Positions 37,127-45,513 of a stretch of DNA of 57,351 nucleotides are shown here, in pieces. Made by a program: the position numbers and the translations under genes. The notes beneath the pieces were generated by a model. The model worked only from the letters and a program-made list of their open reading frames with translations, ran no database searches and was not told the origin of the DNA. Within the stretch, counting starts at the first letter, position 1. Every line of letters starts with the position of its first letter. This DNA comes from Terriglobia bacterium (GTDB lineage: Bacteria; Acidobacteriota; Terriglobia; Bryobacterales; Bryobacteraceae), in NCBI GenBank assembly GCA_021324185.1, contig JAJPJN010000065.1, forward strand, positions 1 through 57,351, in the 5' to 3' direction.

Positions 37127-39148
37127 ATGCACTTTGCCAAGCTTTTGGCGACGGGATGGATTGCCGCCGCGGTTGCGTTCCCACAGACGCCCGCGCACAG
37201 CGGCCTCGATCTGAGCGCCATCGATAAATCGGCCGATCCCTGCAACGACTTCTATCAATACGCCTGCGGCAATTGGTTGAAGAACAACCCGATTCCCCCT
37301 GACGAAAGCTCCTGGGGCACATTCAACGTCCTTTATGAACGGAACCAGACCGTTTTGCGCGACATTCTACAGGATGCGGAAGCGCACCAGAACCGCAGCG
37401 CGACCGATCAGAAAATCGGCGGCTTCTATCAATCCTGCATGAACGAAGAGGTTATCGAGAAGCGCGGCACGGAGCCACTCCAGAGCGAGCTGGAACGCAT
37501 TCGACATGTAAATAACGCCCAGGAGTTGCTGGATGAAGCCGCGCGTTTACAAGACCGCGGTGTCGGTGTTTTCTTCGATTTCAATGCTGTGCCCGATCCG
37601 AAAGACGCCAGAATGACGATTGCGGACCTCGACCAGGGCGGCATCGGCCTGCCGGAACGCGATTTCTATTTCCGCAGCGACGAAAAATCGCAGGAGATTC
37701 GCAAGAAATACGTTGACCACATCGCGAAAATGTTTGAGCTCATCGGCGTTCCTGCCGGTGAAGCGGCAAAGAAAGCCGCCGCCATCATGTCGTTTGAGAC
37801 GGCGCTCGCGAAAGCGTCATTAGATGTCACCTCGCGCCGTGATCCGCAAAAACTGGTGCATGAGATGCCGAAGAGCGAATTACAGCAACTTGCGCCCAAT
37901 TTCAACTTCAACCAGTTCTTTGTTCAAATGCACTCGCCAGATTTCAGCAAGCTGAACGTCTCTGTACCCGATTTTTTTAAAGATTTGAGTGGCTTGCTCG
38001 CGAGCACAGACATGAATACGCTGCGCGACTACATGACCTGGCACTACCTGAACGCCAGCGCCACCAAGTTGACCAAAGCGTTTGTCGATGAAAACTTTGA
38101 TTTTTATGGACGCGTGTTATCCGGCACAAAGGAGTTGCGGCCGCGCTGGAAGCGGTGCGTCTCAGCCACCGACGTGGCTCTGGGAGAAGCACTGGGCAAA
38201 GAATTCGTGGAAAAAACATTCGGCGAGGAAGGGAAGCAGCGGACGCTCGAAATGGTCCACGAAATCGAGCATGAGATGGCGAACGATATTGAATCCATCT
38301 CCTGGATGAGCCCCACGACCAAACAGCAGGCGCTTGTCAAACTCCATGCCGTAGCGAATAAGATCGGCTATCCGGATAAATGGCGCGACTATTCGTCAGT
38401 CGACGTTATCGACAACGATTATTTCGGCAACTGGTTTCGCGCCATCCAGTTCGAGGTTAAGCGCGAGTTAAATAAGATCGGCAAACCGGTGGACCGCGCC
38501 GAATGGGGGATGACGCCGCCCACAGTCAACGCGTATTACGACCCGACCGAAAACAACATCAACTTCCCGGCCGGAATTTTGCAGCCGCCGTTTTATTCGA
38601 ATCATGCCGATGACGCGGTGAACTATGGAGCCATCGGCGTGGTGATCGGCCATGAACTCACGCATGGATTCGACGATATGGGCCGCCAATTCGACGCCGA
38701 CGGAAATCTGCACGACTGGTGGCAGAAACAGGACGAAGAGCAATTTAACAAACTGGCCGGCTGTTTTGTGAATGAATACGGCTCCTTCAGCCCGGTGCCC
38801 GGCATTGAACTGAACGGCAAACTGACACTCGGCGAAAACACTGCCGATAACGGCGGCATTCGCCTCGCCTACATGGCGCTGATGGACGACCTCGCCAAAA
38901 AGAGCATCCCACCCAGCAGTAAGGAAGACGGCTACACGCAGGCGCAGCAATTCTTTCTCGGCTTCGCGCAAGTGTGGTGTGAAAATACGCGCCCCGAAGA
39001 GGCCCGCACATTGGCGCAAACGGATCCGCACTCGCCGCCCAAATTCCGCACGAATGGCGTGGTTTCAAATATGCCGCAATTCAGCCAGGCGTTTGGATGC
39101 AAGCCGGGCGACAAGATGTACGCCGCTCATGCGTGCCGGGTCTGGTAG
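37127..39148 (+). CDS. M13 (neprilysin-like) metallopeptidase, copy 2
   Basis: The 673-residue protein is a clear paralogue of the gene just upstream, with the same length, blocks and ends (ADPCNDFYQYACGNWLKNNP at the start, CRVW at the end). The zinc site is HELTH (509-513) with Glu570 in GENTADN. It has a shorter signal sequence (MHFAKLLATGWIAAAVAFPQ). The frame also opens with GTG at 37124, one codon earlier. GAGGG lies very close to the ATG. Tandem duplication followed by divergence is the likely origin; both copies look functional. Confidence 0.95.
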   Translation: MHFAKLLATGWIAAAVAFPQTPAHSGLDLSAIDKSADPCNDFYQYACGNWLKNNPIPPDESSWGTFNVLYERNQTVLRDILQDAEAHQNRSATDQKIGGFYQSCMNEEVIEKRGTEPLQSELERIRHVNNAQELLDEAARLQDRGVGVFFDFNAVPDPKDARMTIADLDQGGIGLPERDFYFRSDEKSQEIRKKYVDHIAKMFELIGVPAGEAAKKAAAIMSFETALAKASLDVTSRRDPQKLVHEMPKSELQQLAPNFNFNQFFVQMHSPDFSKLNVSVPDFFKDLSGLLASTDMNTLRDYMTWHYLNASATKLTKAFVDENFDFYGRVLSGTKELRPRWKRCVSATDVALGEALGKEFVEKTFGEEGKQRTLEMVHEIEHEMANDIESISWMSPTTKQQALVKLHAVANKIGYPDKWRDYSSVDVIDNDYFGNWFRAIQFEVKRELNKIGKPVDRAEWGMTPPTVNAYYDPTENNINFPAGILQPPFYSNHADDAVNYGAIGVVIGHELTHGFDDMGRQFDADGNLHDWWQKQDEEQFNKLAGCFVNEYGSFSPVPGIELNGKLTLGENTADNGGIRLAYMALMDDLAKKSIPPSSKEDGYTQAQQFFLGFAQVWCENTRPEEARTLAQTDPHSPPKFRTNGVVSNMPQFSQAFGCKPGDKMYAAHACRVW

Positions 39149-39156
39149 CAAACGGA

Positions 39157-41202
39157 ATGCCTGAACAAACCATTGTTGAAAATCCGCTTCTGACGGAGCG
39201 GTTCCCGATTCCCTTCGACAAGATCAAGGCCGAGCACGTTGTGCCCGCAATCGAGTTGCTGCTCGAACAGATGAAGCAGCGGCTGGCGGATCTCGGAAAA
39301 TCTGCTGCCCCGCGCACTTATGAGAATGTCCTCATCACGCTCGATCGCATGACCGAGCCGCTCGATTTTGCCATGAACGTAGTACGGCATCTCGAAAACG
39401 TCGCGACCTATCCGGAATTTCGCACTGCCTACAACCAGATCATCGGGCCGGTGAGCCAGTTTTATACGTCCATCCCGCTCGATCCGCAGCTCTGGGCAGC
39501 CATCAAGCAGGTTTCCGAGAGTAAACGGGCACAGGAGCTTGCGCCTGTCGACAAGCGCTTTCTGGAGAAAACCGTCTCGAATTTCCGGCGCGCCGGAGCC
39601 GATCTTAGCGAAGAAGGCAAGCGCCAGTTGGAAGCTCTGGACATTGAGCTGACGAAGGCGACAACAAAATTCGCCGAGCACGTCCTGGATGCCACCAATG
39701 CATTCGAGCTGATTGTTACCGATGAGCGCAAGCTTGCCGGGCTCCCGGAAACGTTTCGTGCGGCGGCGCGTGAGAGCGCCAAGGCAAAAGGTAAAGAGGG
39801 CTGGCGATTTACTCTGCATGCGCCCAGCTACACGCCCGCCATGACCTATCTGGACGACCGCGCGATCCGGCAGCAGCTCTGGCAGGCTTCTAACTCGCGC
39901 GCCACCGCCGGGGAATTCGACAACACCGCTTTGATTCTGGAGATTCTGCGGCTGCGCAACGAAAAGGCGCGCCTGCTCGGCTATCGCGATTTCGCTGACC
40001 TGGTGCTCGAGAATCGCATGGCGCACACCGGCGCGCAGGCGCAACAGTTCGTCGAGGACCTGGAGCAGAAAACGCGGCCGTTCTTCGAGCGCGAAATTCA
40101 GGAACTGATTCAGGCCGGCCGGGAGCTTGGCTATGACGAAATGCACCCCTGGGACGTCACCTATATCTCGGAAAAATTGCGCAAGGCACGCTACGATTTC
40201 GACGAAGAAGATCTGCGCCCCTATTTCGAGCTGGACCGGGTGGTGGCCGGCATGTTCGATATTTTCAGCCGCATCTTCAGCGTCAAAGTGATCGAAGAAC
40301 CCGGTGTGCCCGTCTGGGACAAGGCGGTCAAGTACTATCACGTCATCGATGAGGAATCCGCCATTCTGCTGGGCGGCTTCTATACAGATTGGTTTCCGCG
40401 CGAGAATAAACGCGGCGGGGCATGGATGGACGGCCTCTTCACCGGCAACCCGGACGAGGCCGAACCACACCTCGGCGTTATCGCCGGCAATCTCATGCCG
40501 CCGGTCGGCGATACGCCTTCGTTACTGAATCATCGCGAGGTGGAGACCATCTTCCATGAGTTCGGCCATCTGATGCACCAGCTTCTGGGGCGCGTTCGGA
40601 TTCGCTCGCTGGCTTCCATGAATGTGCCCTGGGACTTCATCGAGCTGCCGTCGCAAATCATGGAAAACTGGTGCATGGAGCGTGATGCTCTCAATCTGTT
40701 CGCGCGTCATTACCGAACCGGCGAGCCGATTCCGGACGATCTTTTTACCAAGATGAAGCGCGCGCGCAACTTCCTGAGTGGAACTGCCCAGATGCGGCAG
40801 CTTGGCTTCGCGCTGGTCGATCTGAAATTGCACCGTGAGTTCGACGCCACATCCCGCGGCGATGTCATGGCTTTCGCGCGCGACATTCTGGCCCGCTTTG
40901 CGCCCGCTCCGTTACCGCCGCATTACGGCATGATCGCGAGCTTCACGCACCTGTTCAGCAGCCCGGTTGCTTACGGCGCCGGCTATTACTCCTACAAGTG
41001 GGCCGAAGTGCTGGACGCCGATGCTTTCACGCGCTTCCGCCGCGAGGGGATCTTCAATACCGAAACCGGGCTTGCTTATCGCCGCCATATTCTGGAACGC
41101 GGCGACAGCGATGACCCGGCGCAACTCTACCGCGATTTCATGGGCCGCGATCCAGATCCGGATGCACTTCTGGAGCGCCTCGGTTTGCTTCCGGCCGCCT
41201 GA
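39157..41202 (+). CDS. M3 family oligopeptidase (OpdA/Dcp-like)
   Basis: From ATG 39157, 8 nt after the M13 stop, the 681-residue protein is a thimet-oligopeptidase-type enzyme. The zinc motif is HEFGHLMH (from 467), with family landmarks NPLLTERFPIPFDKIKAEHV, KRGGAWMDG, VETIFHEFGH and PVAYGAGYYSYKWAEVL-like. There is no signal peptide, so it acts on short peptides in the cytosol and would complement the two exported M13 enzymes upstream. The frame extends 20 codons into the previous gene, which is not used here. Confidence 0.95.
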   Translation: MPEQTIVENPLLTERFPIPFDKIKAEHVVPAIELLLEQMKQRLADLGKSAAPRTYENVLITLDRMTEPLDFAMNVVRHLENVATYPEFRTAYNQIIGPVSQFYTSIPLDPQLWAAIKQVSESKRAQELAPVDKRFLEKTVSNFRRAGADLSEEGKRQLEALDIELTKATTKFAEHVLDATNAFELIVTDERKLAGLPETFRAAARESAKAKGKEGWRFTLHAPSYTPAMTYLDDRAIRQQLWQASNSRATAGEFDNTALILEILRLRNEKARLLGYRDFADLVLENRMAHTGAQAQQFVEDLEQKTRPFFEREIQELIQAGRELGYDEMHPWDVTYISEKLRKARYDFDEEDLRPYFELDRVVAGMFDIFSRIFSVKVIEEPGVPVWDKAVKYYHVIDEESAILLGGFYTDWFPRENKRGGAWMDGLFTGNPDEAEPHLGVIAGNLMPPVGDTPSLLNHREVETIFHEFGHLMHQLLGRVRIRSLASMNVPWDFIELPSQIMENWCMERDALNLFARHYRTGEPIPDDLFTKMKRARNFLSGTAQMRQLGFALVDLKLHREFDATSRGDVMAFARDILARFAPAPLPPHYGMIASFTHLFSSPVAYGAGYYSYKWAEVLDADAFTRFRREGIFNTETGLAYRRHILERGDSDDPAQLYRDFMGRDPDPDALLERLGLLPAA

Positions 41203-41208
41203 CTGCAC

Positions 41209-42006
41209 ATGGAGAAGTCCTTAGAAGAGCAGCTCGCAGCGGCCCGGCGGGAAAACGAAGAGTTGCGGCGAGCTCTCGAAGAGTGCCGCGCAGCCCGCGA
41301 ACGGGCAGAACAGGATCTCGAGCGTAGCCATGAGGAAGCGCGTGCCGCCACGCAAGACATGCAGCACCTGATCTACGCCGTCAGTCACGATCTGCGTACA
41401 CCGCTTCGCGCCGTCGCCAGCTACACGCAGTTGCTGCAGCAGCAGTATGCTTCTAATCCAGAAGCCAGCGAATTGAGCACGTTCGCGGCGCAAGGCGTAA
41501 AAGAGATGAATACGCTCATCGAGGATCTGCTGAAGTATTCGAGGGCAGGGAACTCGCCGCGCCGTACGAACGTACGCCTGAATTCCGTGGTGCAGTGGGC
41601 CGCCATAAATGTGCAGAGTTTGTTGCGCGGCGCAAGTGGGGAAATTATCTTCGACGATCTGCCGGAAGTCAATATAGACGAATCGCAGTTTGTTCAGCTC
41701 TTCGTTCAGCTCTTCACAAACGCCATTAACTATCGCGGCGAAACGACACTCCGCATTGAAGTTAACGCGGAAGAAACGGATGCGGCGTATATCATCTCCG
41801 TGCGCGACAACGGCATCGGCATAGATCCTGAGTATCTCGAAACCATCTTCCAGCCTTTTAAGCGCCTGCAGGGCAAAACCATCCCGGGAAACGGTCTCGG
41901 CTTGGCCGTCTGCCGCAAAATTGTGCGGGCACATGGCGGCCGCATCTGGGCGGAAAGCGCAGGCAAAGGGCAGGGGTCGGTGTTCAAGTTCAGCCTGCCT
42001 TTTTAA
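41209..42006 (+). CDS. Soluble sensor histidine kinase
   Basis: The 265-residue protein starts with an N-terminal coiled coil (about residues 1-45, rich in Glu/Arg/Ala). HisKA follows with the phospho-acceptor His60 in YAVSHDLRTPLRA, and then the HATPase domain (N box NAINYRGE, G1 DNGIGIDPEYLETIF, QPFKRL, G2 GNGLGLAVCRKI, ending GSVFKFSLPF). There is no membrane segment or recognisable sensor domain. It resembles the catalytic ends of phytochrome-like kinases. No response regulator is adjacent. It starts 6 nt after the M3 peptidase stop, so it is probably co-transcribed with the peptidases. Confidence 0.92.
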   Translation: MEKSLEEQLAAARRENEELRRALEECRAARERAEQDLERSHEEARAATQDMQHLIYAVSHDLRTPLRAVASYTQLLQQQYASNPEASELSTFAAQGVKEMNTLIEDLLKYSRAGNSPRRTNVRLNSVVQWAAINVQSLLRGASGEIIFDDLPEVNIDESQFVQLFVQLFTNAINYRGETTLRIEVNAEETDAAYIISVRDNGIGIDPEYLETIFQPFKRLQGKTIPGNGLGLAVCRKIVRAHGGRIWAESAGKGQGSVFKFSLPF

Positions 42007-42135
42007 TCGCCAGCGGCCGCAAGCACACAGCAGCGGTGGTTTTCGGCCATGCCTCCTGCCCGAGCACTTCGACTAAGTTTGTGAAAATAAGCAATTTTCG
42101 TTTGGCGGCCCGCGTGTTTAAGAAGATGGCGTCAG

Positions 42136-44223
42136 ATGTTTCGCACGGCTACAGCATTGGTTCTGGTTTACGCGATGGCGTTTTTCGGCTTGCCCCCGGT
42201 AGCTCTGGCGCAGTTCACGCCCGCATACCCGGGCAACCAGTCTGGCCAGTACCCTGAACCAGCACCCCAAAGTTATCCGCCCCAATATCCGCAGCAGCCC
42301 GCCTCGGGCTATCCGCCTCAGGGCGCACCCGGAAGTCCAGCGGTTCAGCAGTATCCGCAGCCGGGTGGTCAATACGCGGCGCCCGCAGACGAGAGTGCCG
42401 AGGACCAGCAGCACGGCGTCGCCCGGCTCAGTATCGTGCAGGGTGACGTCAACGTAAAGCGCGGTGATAACGGAGAGCTGGTTGCCGCAATCGTAAACGC
42501 GCCTTTAATGGCGCAGGACCATGTTCAGACCGCGCCCGGATCGCGCGCGGAAGTACAGCTTGACTATGCCAACCTGATTCGGCTCGCGCCCAACACCGAC
42601 GTCGGTTTTTCGGATCTCGAATATCACCGCTACCAGCTTCAACTGGGGGCGGGAACCATCATTTATCGCGTTTTGCGCAATCAGGATGCGCAGGTGGAGA
42701 TCGATACTCCCAGCATTGCGTTCCGTCCCGCTGGTGACGGCGAATACCGCCTTTCCGTTCTCGACGACGGCACCACGCAGATCACGGTCCGCTCGGGCGC
42801 TGGCGAGATTTTCGGCCCGCGTGGCTCAGAACAGTTGCAGGCAGGCCGGACCACGCTGGTACGGGGCAACCCCTCCGATCCCGAATTTCAAACCACGTAT
42901 GAGATCGCGCGCGATCAGTTTGACGACTGGAGCGCCAATCGCGACCGCGAGTTATTGGCATCGCAAAGCTACCGGTATGTCAGTCCCGACGTCTACGGCG
43001 CCGACGACCTGGATGCCTACGGCAAATGGGTGCCGTCTCAATATGGTCAGGTCTGGCAGCCGCAGCCGCCCACCGCCGATTGGGCCCCGTACAGTTACGG
43101 CCAGTGGGATTATGAGCCGTATTATGGCTGGACCTGGGTGGATTATGCTCCCTGGGGCTGGGCGCCTTATCATTACGGCCGCTGGTTCTTCAATGCCGGT
43201 TATGGATGGTGCTGGTGGCCTGGAGTTTTCGGCGCGCGATTTTTCTGGCGCCCCGCGCTTGTCGGCTTCTTTGGTTTCGGCACCGGCCTGGGCTGGGTCG
43301 CGCTGGCGCCCTTTGAACCGTTCTACGGATGGTGGGGGCATTGGGGGCGCGGCTTTGGTTTCGGTGTCTATCGAAACGTAAATATCTTTGCGACCTACCG
43401 GAATTGTGGGTTCCGCGGCGGCGCGGTGTATGCCAGATACAACGGATTTGGCGGCCCGCATGAGCGCTTCGGGTTTGCTACACGCGAGCAGTTGGTAAAC
43501 GCAACGGCGTTCCGCGGCCAGGTTCCGGTGAGTCCATCTCGCGAGAGTTATCGATTCGCATCCCGGCAGGCGTTTGCGAATCCGCGTCTGGCAGCGGCAA
43601 CCAACCGGCAGTTCTTCCGCACCAATTTTCCCAATAATCGCGGCGCGAACCTCGCTGGCGCCCCAGGATTCGCGGCGGCGAATGGCGGCCGCTTTGCGCA
43701 AAACAATGGAGCGCGTTACGCCCAGAACAACGGCACGCGTTATGCACCGCAGGCCCAGGCGCCGCGATCGAACGGCAGCGGCTGGAGCCGCTTCGGCGAC
43801 CCGGGTGGCGCGGCCGGATACCGCCAGAACTACGCTGCGCCGGGAGCAGCGCAAGTTCACCCAGGGCAGGAAAGCGGCTGGCATACATTTGGACAAGCGC
43901 AGCCGTCGCGTCCCGCCTACAACGGCTACCGGAACGGTTATGAGCCGCGCCCAGGAGGGTTTGGAAATTACACGGCCCCCCGGTACAGCGCGCCCGCGCC
44001 GCGCTATAACGCGCCAGCCGCACCGCGTTACAGCGCCCCGCCTCCGGCCCACTACAGTGCGCCCGCCGCACCGCATTACAGCGCGCCTGCGCCCCACTAC
44101 AGCGCGCCATCGTTTCGTGGCGGCGGTGGCGGTGGTGGAGCATCGCGTGGCGGCGGTGGCGGTGGTGGGGCATCCCGTGGCGGCGGTGGTGGACACGGCG
44201 GTGGCGGCCACCGCGGCCGGTAA
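42136..44223 (+). CDS. Exported FecR-domain, DUF6600-like protein with Trp/Tyr-rich and low-complexity regions
   Basis: The 695-residue protein has a signal peptide (MFRTATALVLVYAMAFFGLPPVALAQ) and a Pro/Tyr/Gln-rich linker. A FecR-like beta domain lies at about 95-215 (ARLSIVQGDVNVKRGDNGEL, SRAEVQLDYANLIRLA). A Trp/Tyr-rich block at about 285-400 contains repeated W-x(n)-P-Y-x-Y-G-x-W motifs (YGKWVPSQYGQVWQP, DWAPYSYGQWDYEP, WGWAPYHYGRW), which is the DUF6600 style. A long disordered C-terminus follows, with YSAP/YNAP repeats and Gly/Ser-Arg runs encoded by a 30-bp tandem repeat. It is probably a surface or periplasmic structural protein; its role is unknown. A strong terminator follows. Confidence 0.8.
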   Translation: MFRTATALVLVYAMAFFGLPPVALAQFTPAYPGNQSGQYPEPAPQSYPPQYPQQPASGYPPQGAPGSPAVQQYPQPGGQYAAPADESAEDQQHGVARLSIVQGDVNVKRGDNGELVAAIVNAPLMAQDHVQTAPGSRAEVQLDYANLIRLAPNTDVGFSDLEYHRYQLQLGAGTIIYRVLRNQDAQVEIDTPSIAFRPAGDGEYRLSVLDDGTTQITVRSGAGEIFGPRGSEQLQAGRTTLVRGNPSDPEFQTTYEIARDQFDDWSANRDRELLASQSYRYVSPDVYGADDLDAYGKWVPSQYGQVWQPQPPTADWAPYSYGQWDYEPYYGWTWVDYAPWGWAPYHYGRWFFNAGYGWCWWPGVFGARFFWRPALVGFFGFGTGLGWVALAPFEPFYGWWGHWGRGFGFGVYRNVNIFATYRNCGFRGGAVYARYNGFGGPHERFGFATREQLVNATAFRGQVPVSPSRESYRFASRQAFANPRLAAATNRQFFRTNFPNNRGANLAGAPGFAAANGGRFAQNNGARYAQNNGTRYAPQAQAPRSNGSGWSRFGDPGGAAGYRQNYAAPGAAQVHPGQESGWHTFGQAQPSRPAYNGYRNGYEPRPGGFGNYTAPRYSAPAPRYNAPAAPRYSAPPPAHYSAPAAPHYSAPAPHYSAPSFRGGGGGGGASRGGGGGGGASRGGGGGHGGGGHRGR
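43984..44178 (+). repeat. Coding tandem repeats in the FecR/DUF6600-like gene
   Basis: At 43984-44117 variants of a 21-27-nt unit encode (R/H)Y(S/N)AP(A/P) motifs. Then GGCGGCGGTGGCGGTGGTGG begins a 30-nt unit at 44119-44148 that recurs at 44149-44178 with two mismatches, followed by a partial third copy. Such repeats can expand or contract by slippage and would change the length of the disordered tail without breaking the frame. Confidence 0.85.
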
Positions 44224-44236
44224 CGATCTTCCCTCG

Positions 44237-44277
44237 GCCGCTCCGGCCGACCTGACAGGGCCGGAGCGGCATTTTTT
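44237..44277 (+). terminator. Strong Rho-independent terminator
   Basis: GCCGCTCCGGCC (44237-44248) and GGCCGGAGCGGC (44259-44270) form a perfect 12-bp stem with a 10-nt loop, followed by A and six T (44272-44277). It lies 13 bp after the FecR/DUF6600-like stop and separates it from the convergent DinB-like gene. The GGCCGGAGC core is also in the terminator at 2967-3002. Confidence 0.95.
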
Positions 44278-44296
44278 CATTCAGAACGCCTGGGAT

Positions 44297-44797
44297 TCAC
44301 GCAATCGGCTCGTCGGCTGAAGGCCCATAGAGACCGGGAACAGGCAGGTTGAGCAGGCGCAAATAGACGCCCAACTGCGCCCTGTGATGAATCATGTGAT
44401 TCAGGAACATCCTGCGATAGAGCAGCATGCGCGAGGCCTTCACGATAACTCGATCACCCCATAAAAGCTGCCATTCGCCTTTCAGATGCTCATCCGAGCA
44501 GCCGGCCAGTTTTTTCTTCGCCTCTGCCGCATGCTCTTCCAATTCAGATAAAAGTTTGGCGGTGGATTCAAAGACGAGATCAGGGAACTTTTCCTTCGCG
44601 AAGTTGAGTTCATCGGTGGTCAAAATCCGCGTGCAGAACTGCGGCAGCCGCGCCACATGCACCGCGAGCCGCCCGATGGGCATCGACTTTTCGGCCGGCT
44701 TCCATTGCGGATCTTTTTCCGGGATCCGTTCCAGCGTACACCTCGTATTGGCGATTTCGATATCGAAGTCAACGAGCAAAGTTTCGGCGATAGTCAT
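44297..44797 (-). CDS. DinB-like (metal-dependent, YfiT/DUF664 type) protein
   Basis: From ATG 44797 the 166-residue protein is a four-helix-bundle protein of the DinB superfamily. Histidines placed to bind one metal are His48 in VHVARLP and the cluster FLNHMIHHRAQL in helix 4. The frame is open further up but reads antisense through the divergent peroxiredoxin gene, so the internal ATG is chosen. Members include thiol transferases using mycothiol or bacillithiol and many unknowns. The catalytic role here is unknown. It is divergent from the selenoprotein candidate with 65 bp between the starts. Confidence 0.8.
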   Translation of the reverse strand: MTIAETLLVDFDIEIANTRCTLERIPEKDPQWKPAEKSMPIGRLAVHVARLPQFCTRILTTDELNFAKEKFPDLVFESTAKLLSELEEHAAEAKKKLAGCSDEHLKGEWQLLWGDRVIVKASRMLLYRRMFLNHMIHHRAQLGVYLRLLNLPVPGLYGPSADEPIA

Positions 44798-44862
44798 AAA
44801 GGGAACTTTATCGCAGCTCACTTGCCCGCAGCGAGCTGTCACGAAAACGCGTCTATGGACGA

Positions 44863-45408
44863 ATGGACAAACCTCCCGCTCCCGGAGAACTTGCACCCGA
44901 TTTTGAATTGTTGGATTCAACCGGAACAGAGCGCCGCTTATCCGATTTGGTAGCGGAAGGCCCGCTCGTCCTGCTGTTCTATCGCGGATATTGGTGACCG
45001 TTTTGCCTTCGCCAGTTGGCGGATTACCGCAACCATTACGGCGAAATTCGCGCAGGCGGTGCGCAACTCGTGGCCGTTTCCGTCGATCCGCCCGATCGAT
45101 CGCAGGCATTGCGGCAACAACTGGACTTGCCGTTTCCGATCTTGTGCGACACCTCACGGCGCGTCGTGCGGGAATGGCACATCTACAATCCGCGCGAGCA
45201 CGGCGGAATCGCCCAACCCGCCGTGTTTATTATCGATCCGGATCGCAGGGTCCGCTACGGCACAGTTGATTCGGTGTCGAAGCGGACTTCAGCGGCGGAG
45301 AGTCTGCGTGCTCTGAGCAGCAGGGAAATCGTGAATCTACAGCGCAAGCGTTATATTCCACAAATGCGAGACTGGTTCCGCGCTTTACGGAATTTACTTC
45401 GACGCTGA
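44863..45408 (+). CDS. Candidate selenoprotein: peroxiredoxin/thioredoxin-fold (AhpC/TSA-like) with UPFC redox motif
   Basis: Starting at ATG 44863 the frame reads MDKPPAPGELAPDFELLDST ... LVLLFYRGYW, then TGA at 44995-44997 (codon 45), then PFCLRQLADYRNHYGEI and on to a normal stop at 45408, 181 residues in all. Relatives have FYRG(D/Y)WCPFC here, so TGA replaces exactly the first Cys of CxxC. Sequence on both sides is well conserved in type (APDFEL at the start; LVAVSVDPPDRSQALRQQL; FPILCDTSR; AVFIIDP). A hairpin with apical loop 17 nt after the TGA could be the SECIS. The straightforward reading is selenocysteine insertion; a frame-neutral sequencing error (TGT or TGC to TGA) or a pseudogene are the alternatives. 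It would reduce peroxides or other disulfides in the cytosol. Ordinary gene callers would start it at TTG 45016 or miss its N-terminus. Confidence 0.8.
45008..45023 (+). promoter_or_regulatory. Putative bacterial SECIS hairpin
   Basis: Directly after the in-frame TGA (44995-44997), TTCGCC (45008-45013) pairs with GGCGGA (45018-45023), giving six pairs with one T-G wobble and the apical loop AGTT. The loop starts 17 nt after TGA and contains a G-U, both as expected for bacterial SECIS elements, which are bound by SelB. The stem is short and the loop small, so this is a candidate rather than a proof. Confidence 0.6.
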
Positions 45409-45513
45409 GATGTGATTGTGCGGCATTGAGGACAGATCGCTGAAAGTTGACATAATATCTGTTATCGGACACAGGAGACACGCCCAAGGCACCGCATTCA
45501 GTTGCTCCTATAC

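Noticed and set aside
39127-40470. 447-codon open frame on the minus strand
   Set aside because: Entirely antisense to the M3 peptidase, whose zinc motif and family blocks are clear; no motif or start signal of its own.
42952-44280. 442-codon open frame on the minus strand
   Set aside because: Antisense to the FecR/DUF6600-like gene and its repeats; Arg/Ala/Thr-rich low-complexity translation with no domain.
44657-44953. 98-codon frame over the 5' part of the peroxiredoxin-like gene
   Set aside because: Different frame from the AhpC-like reading; its translation has no family pattern, whereas the frame starting at 44863 gives a proper redoxin N-terminus.
45447-45475. TTGACA promoter-like sequence before 45476
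   Set aside because: No matching -10 box at 16-18 bp and no plus-strand gene starts downstream.
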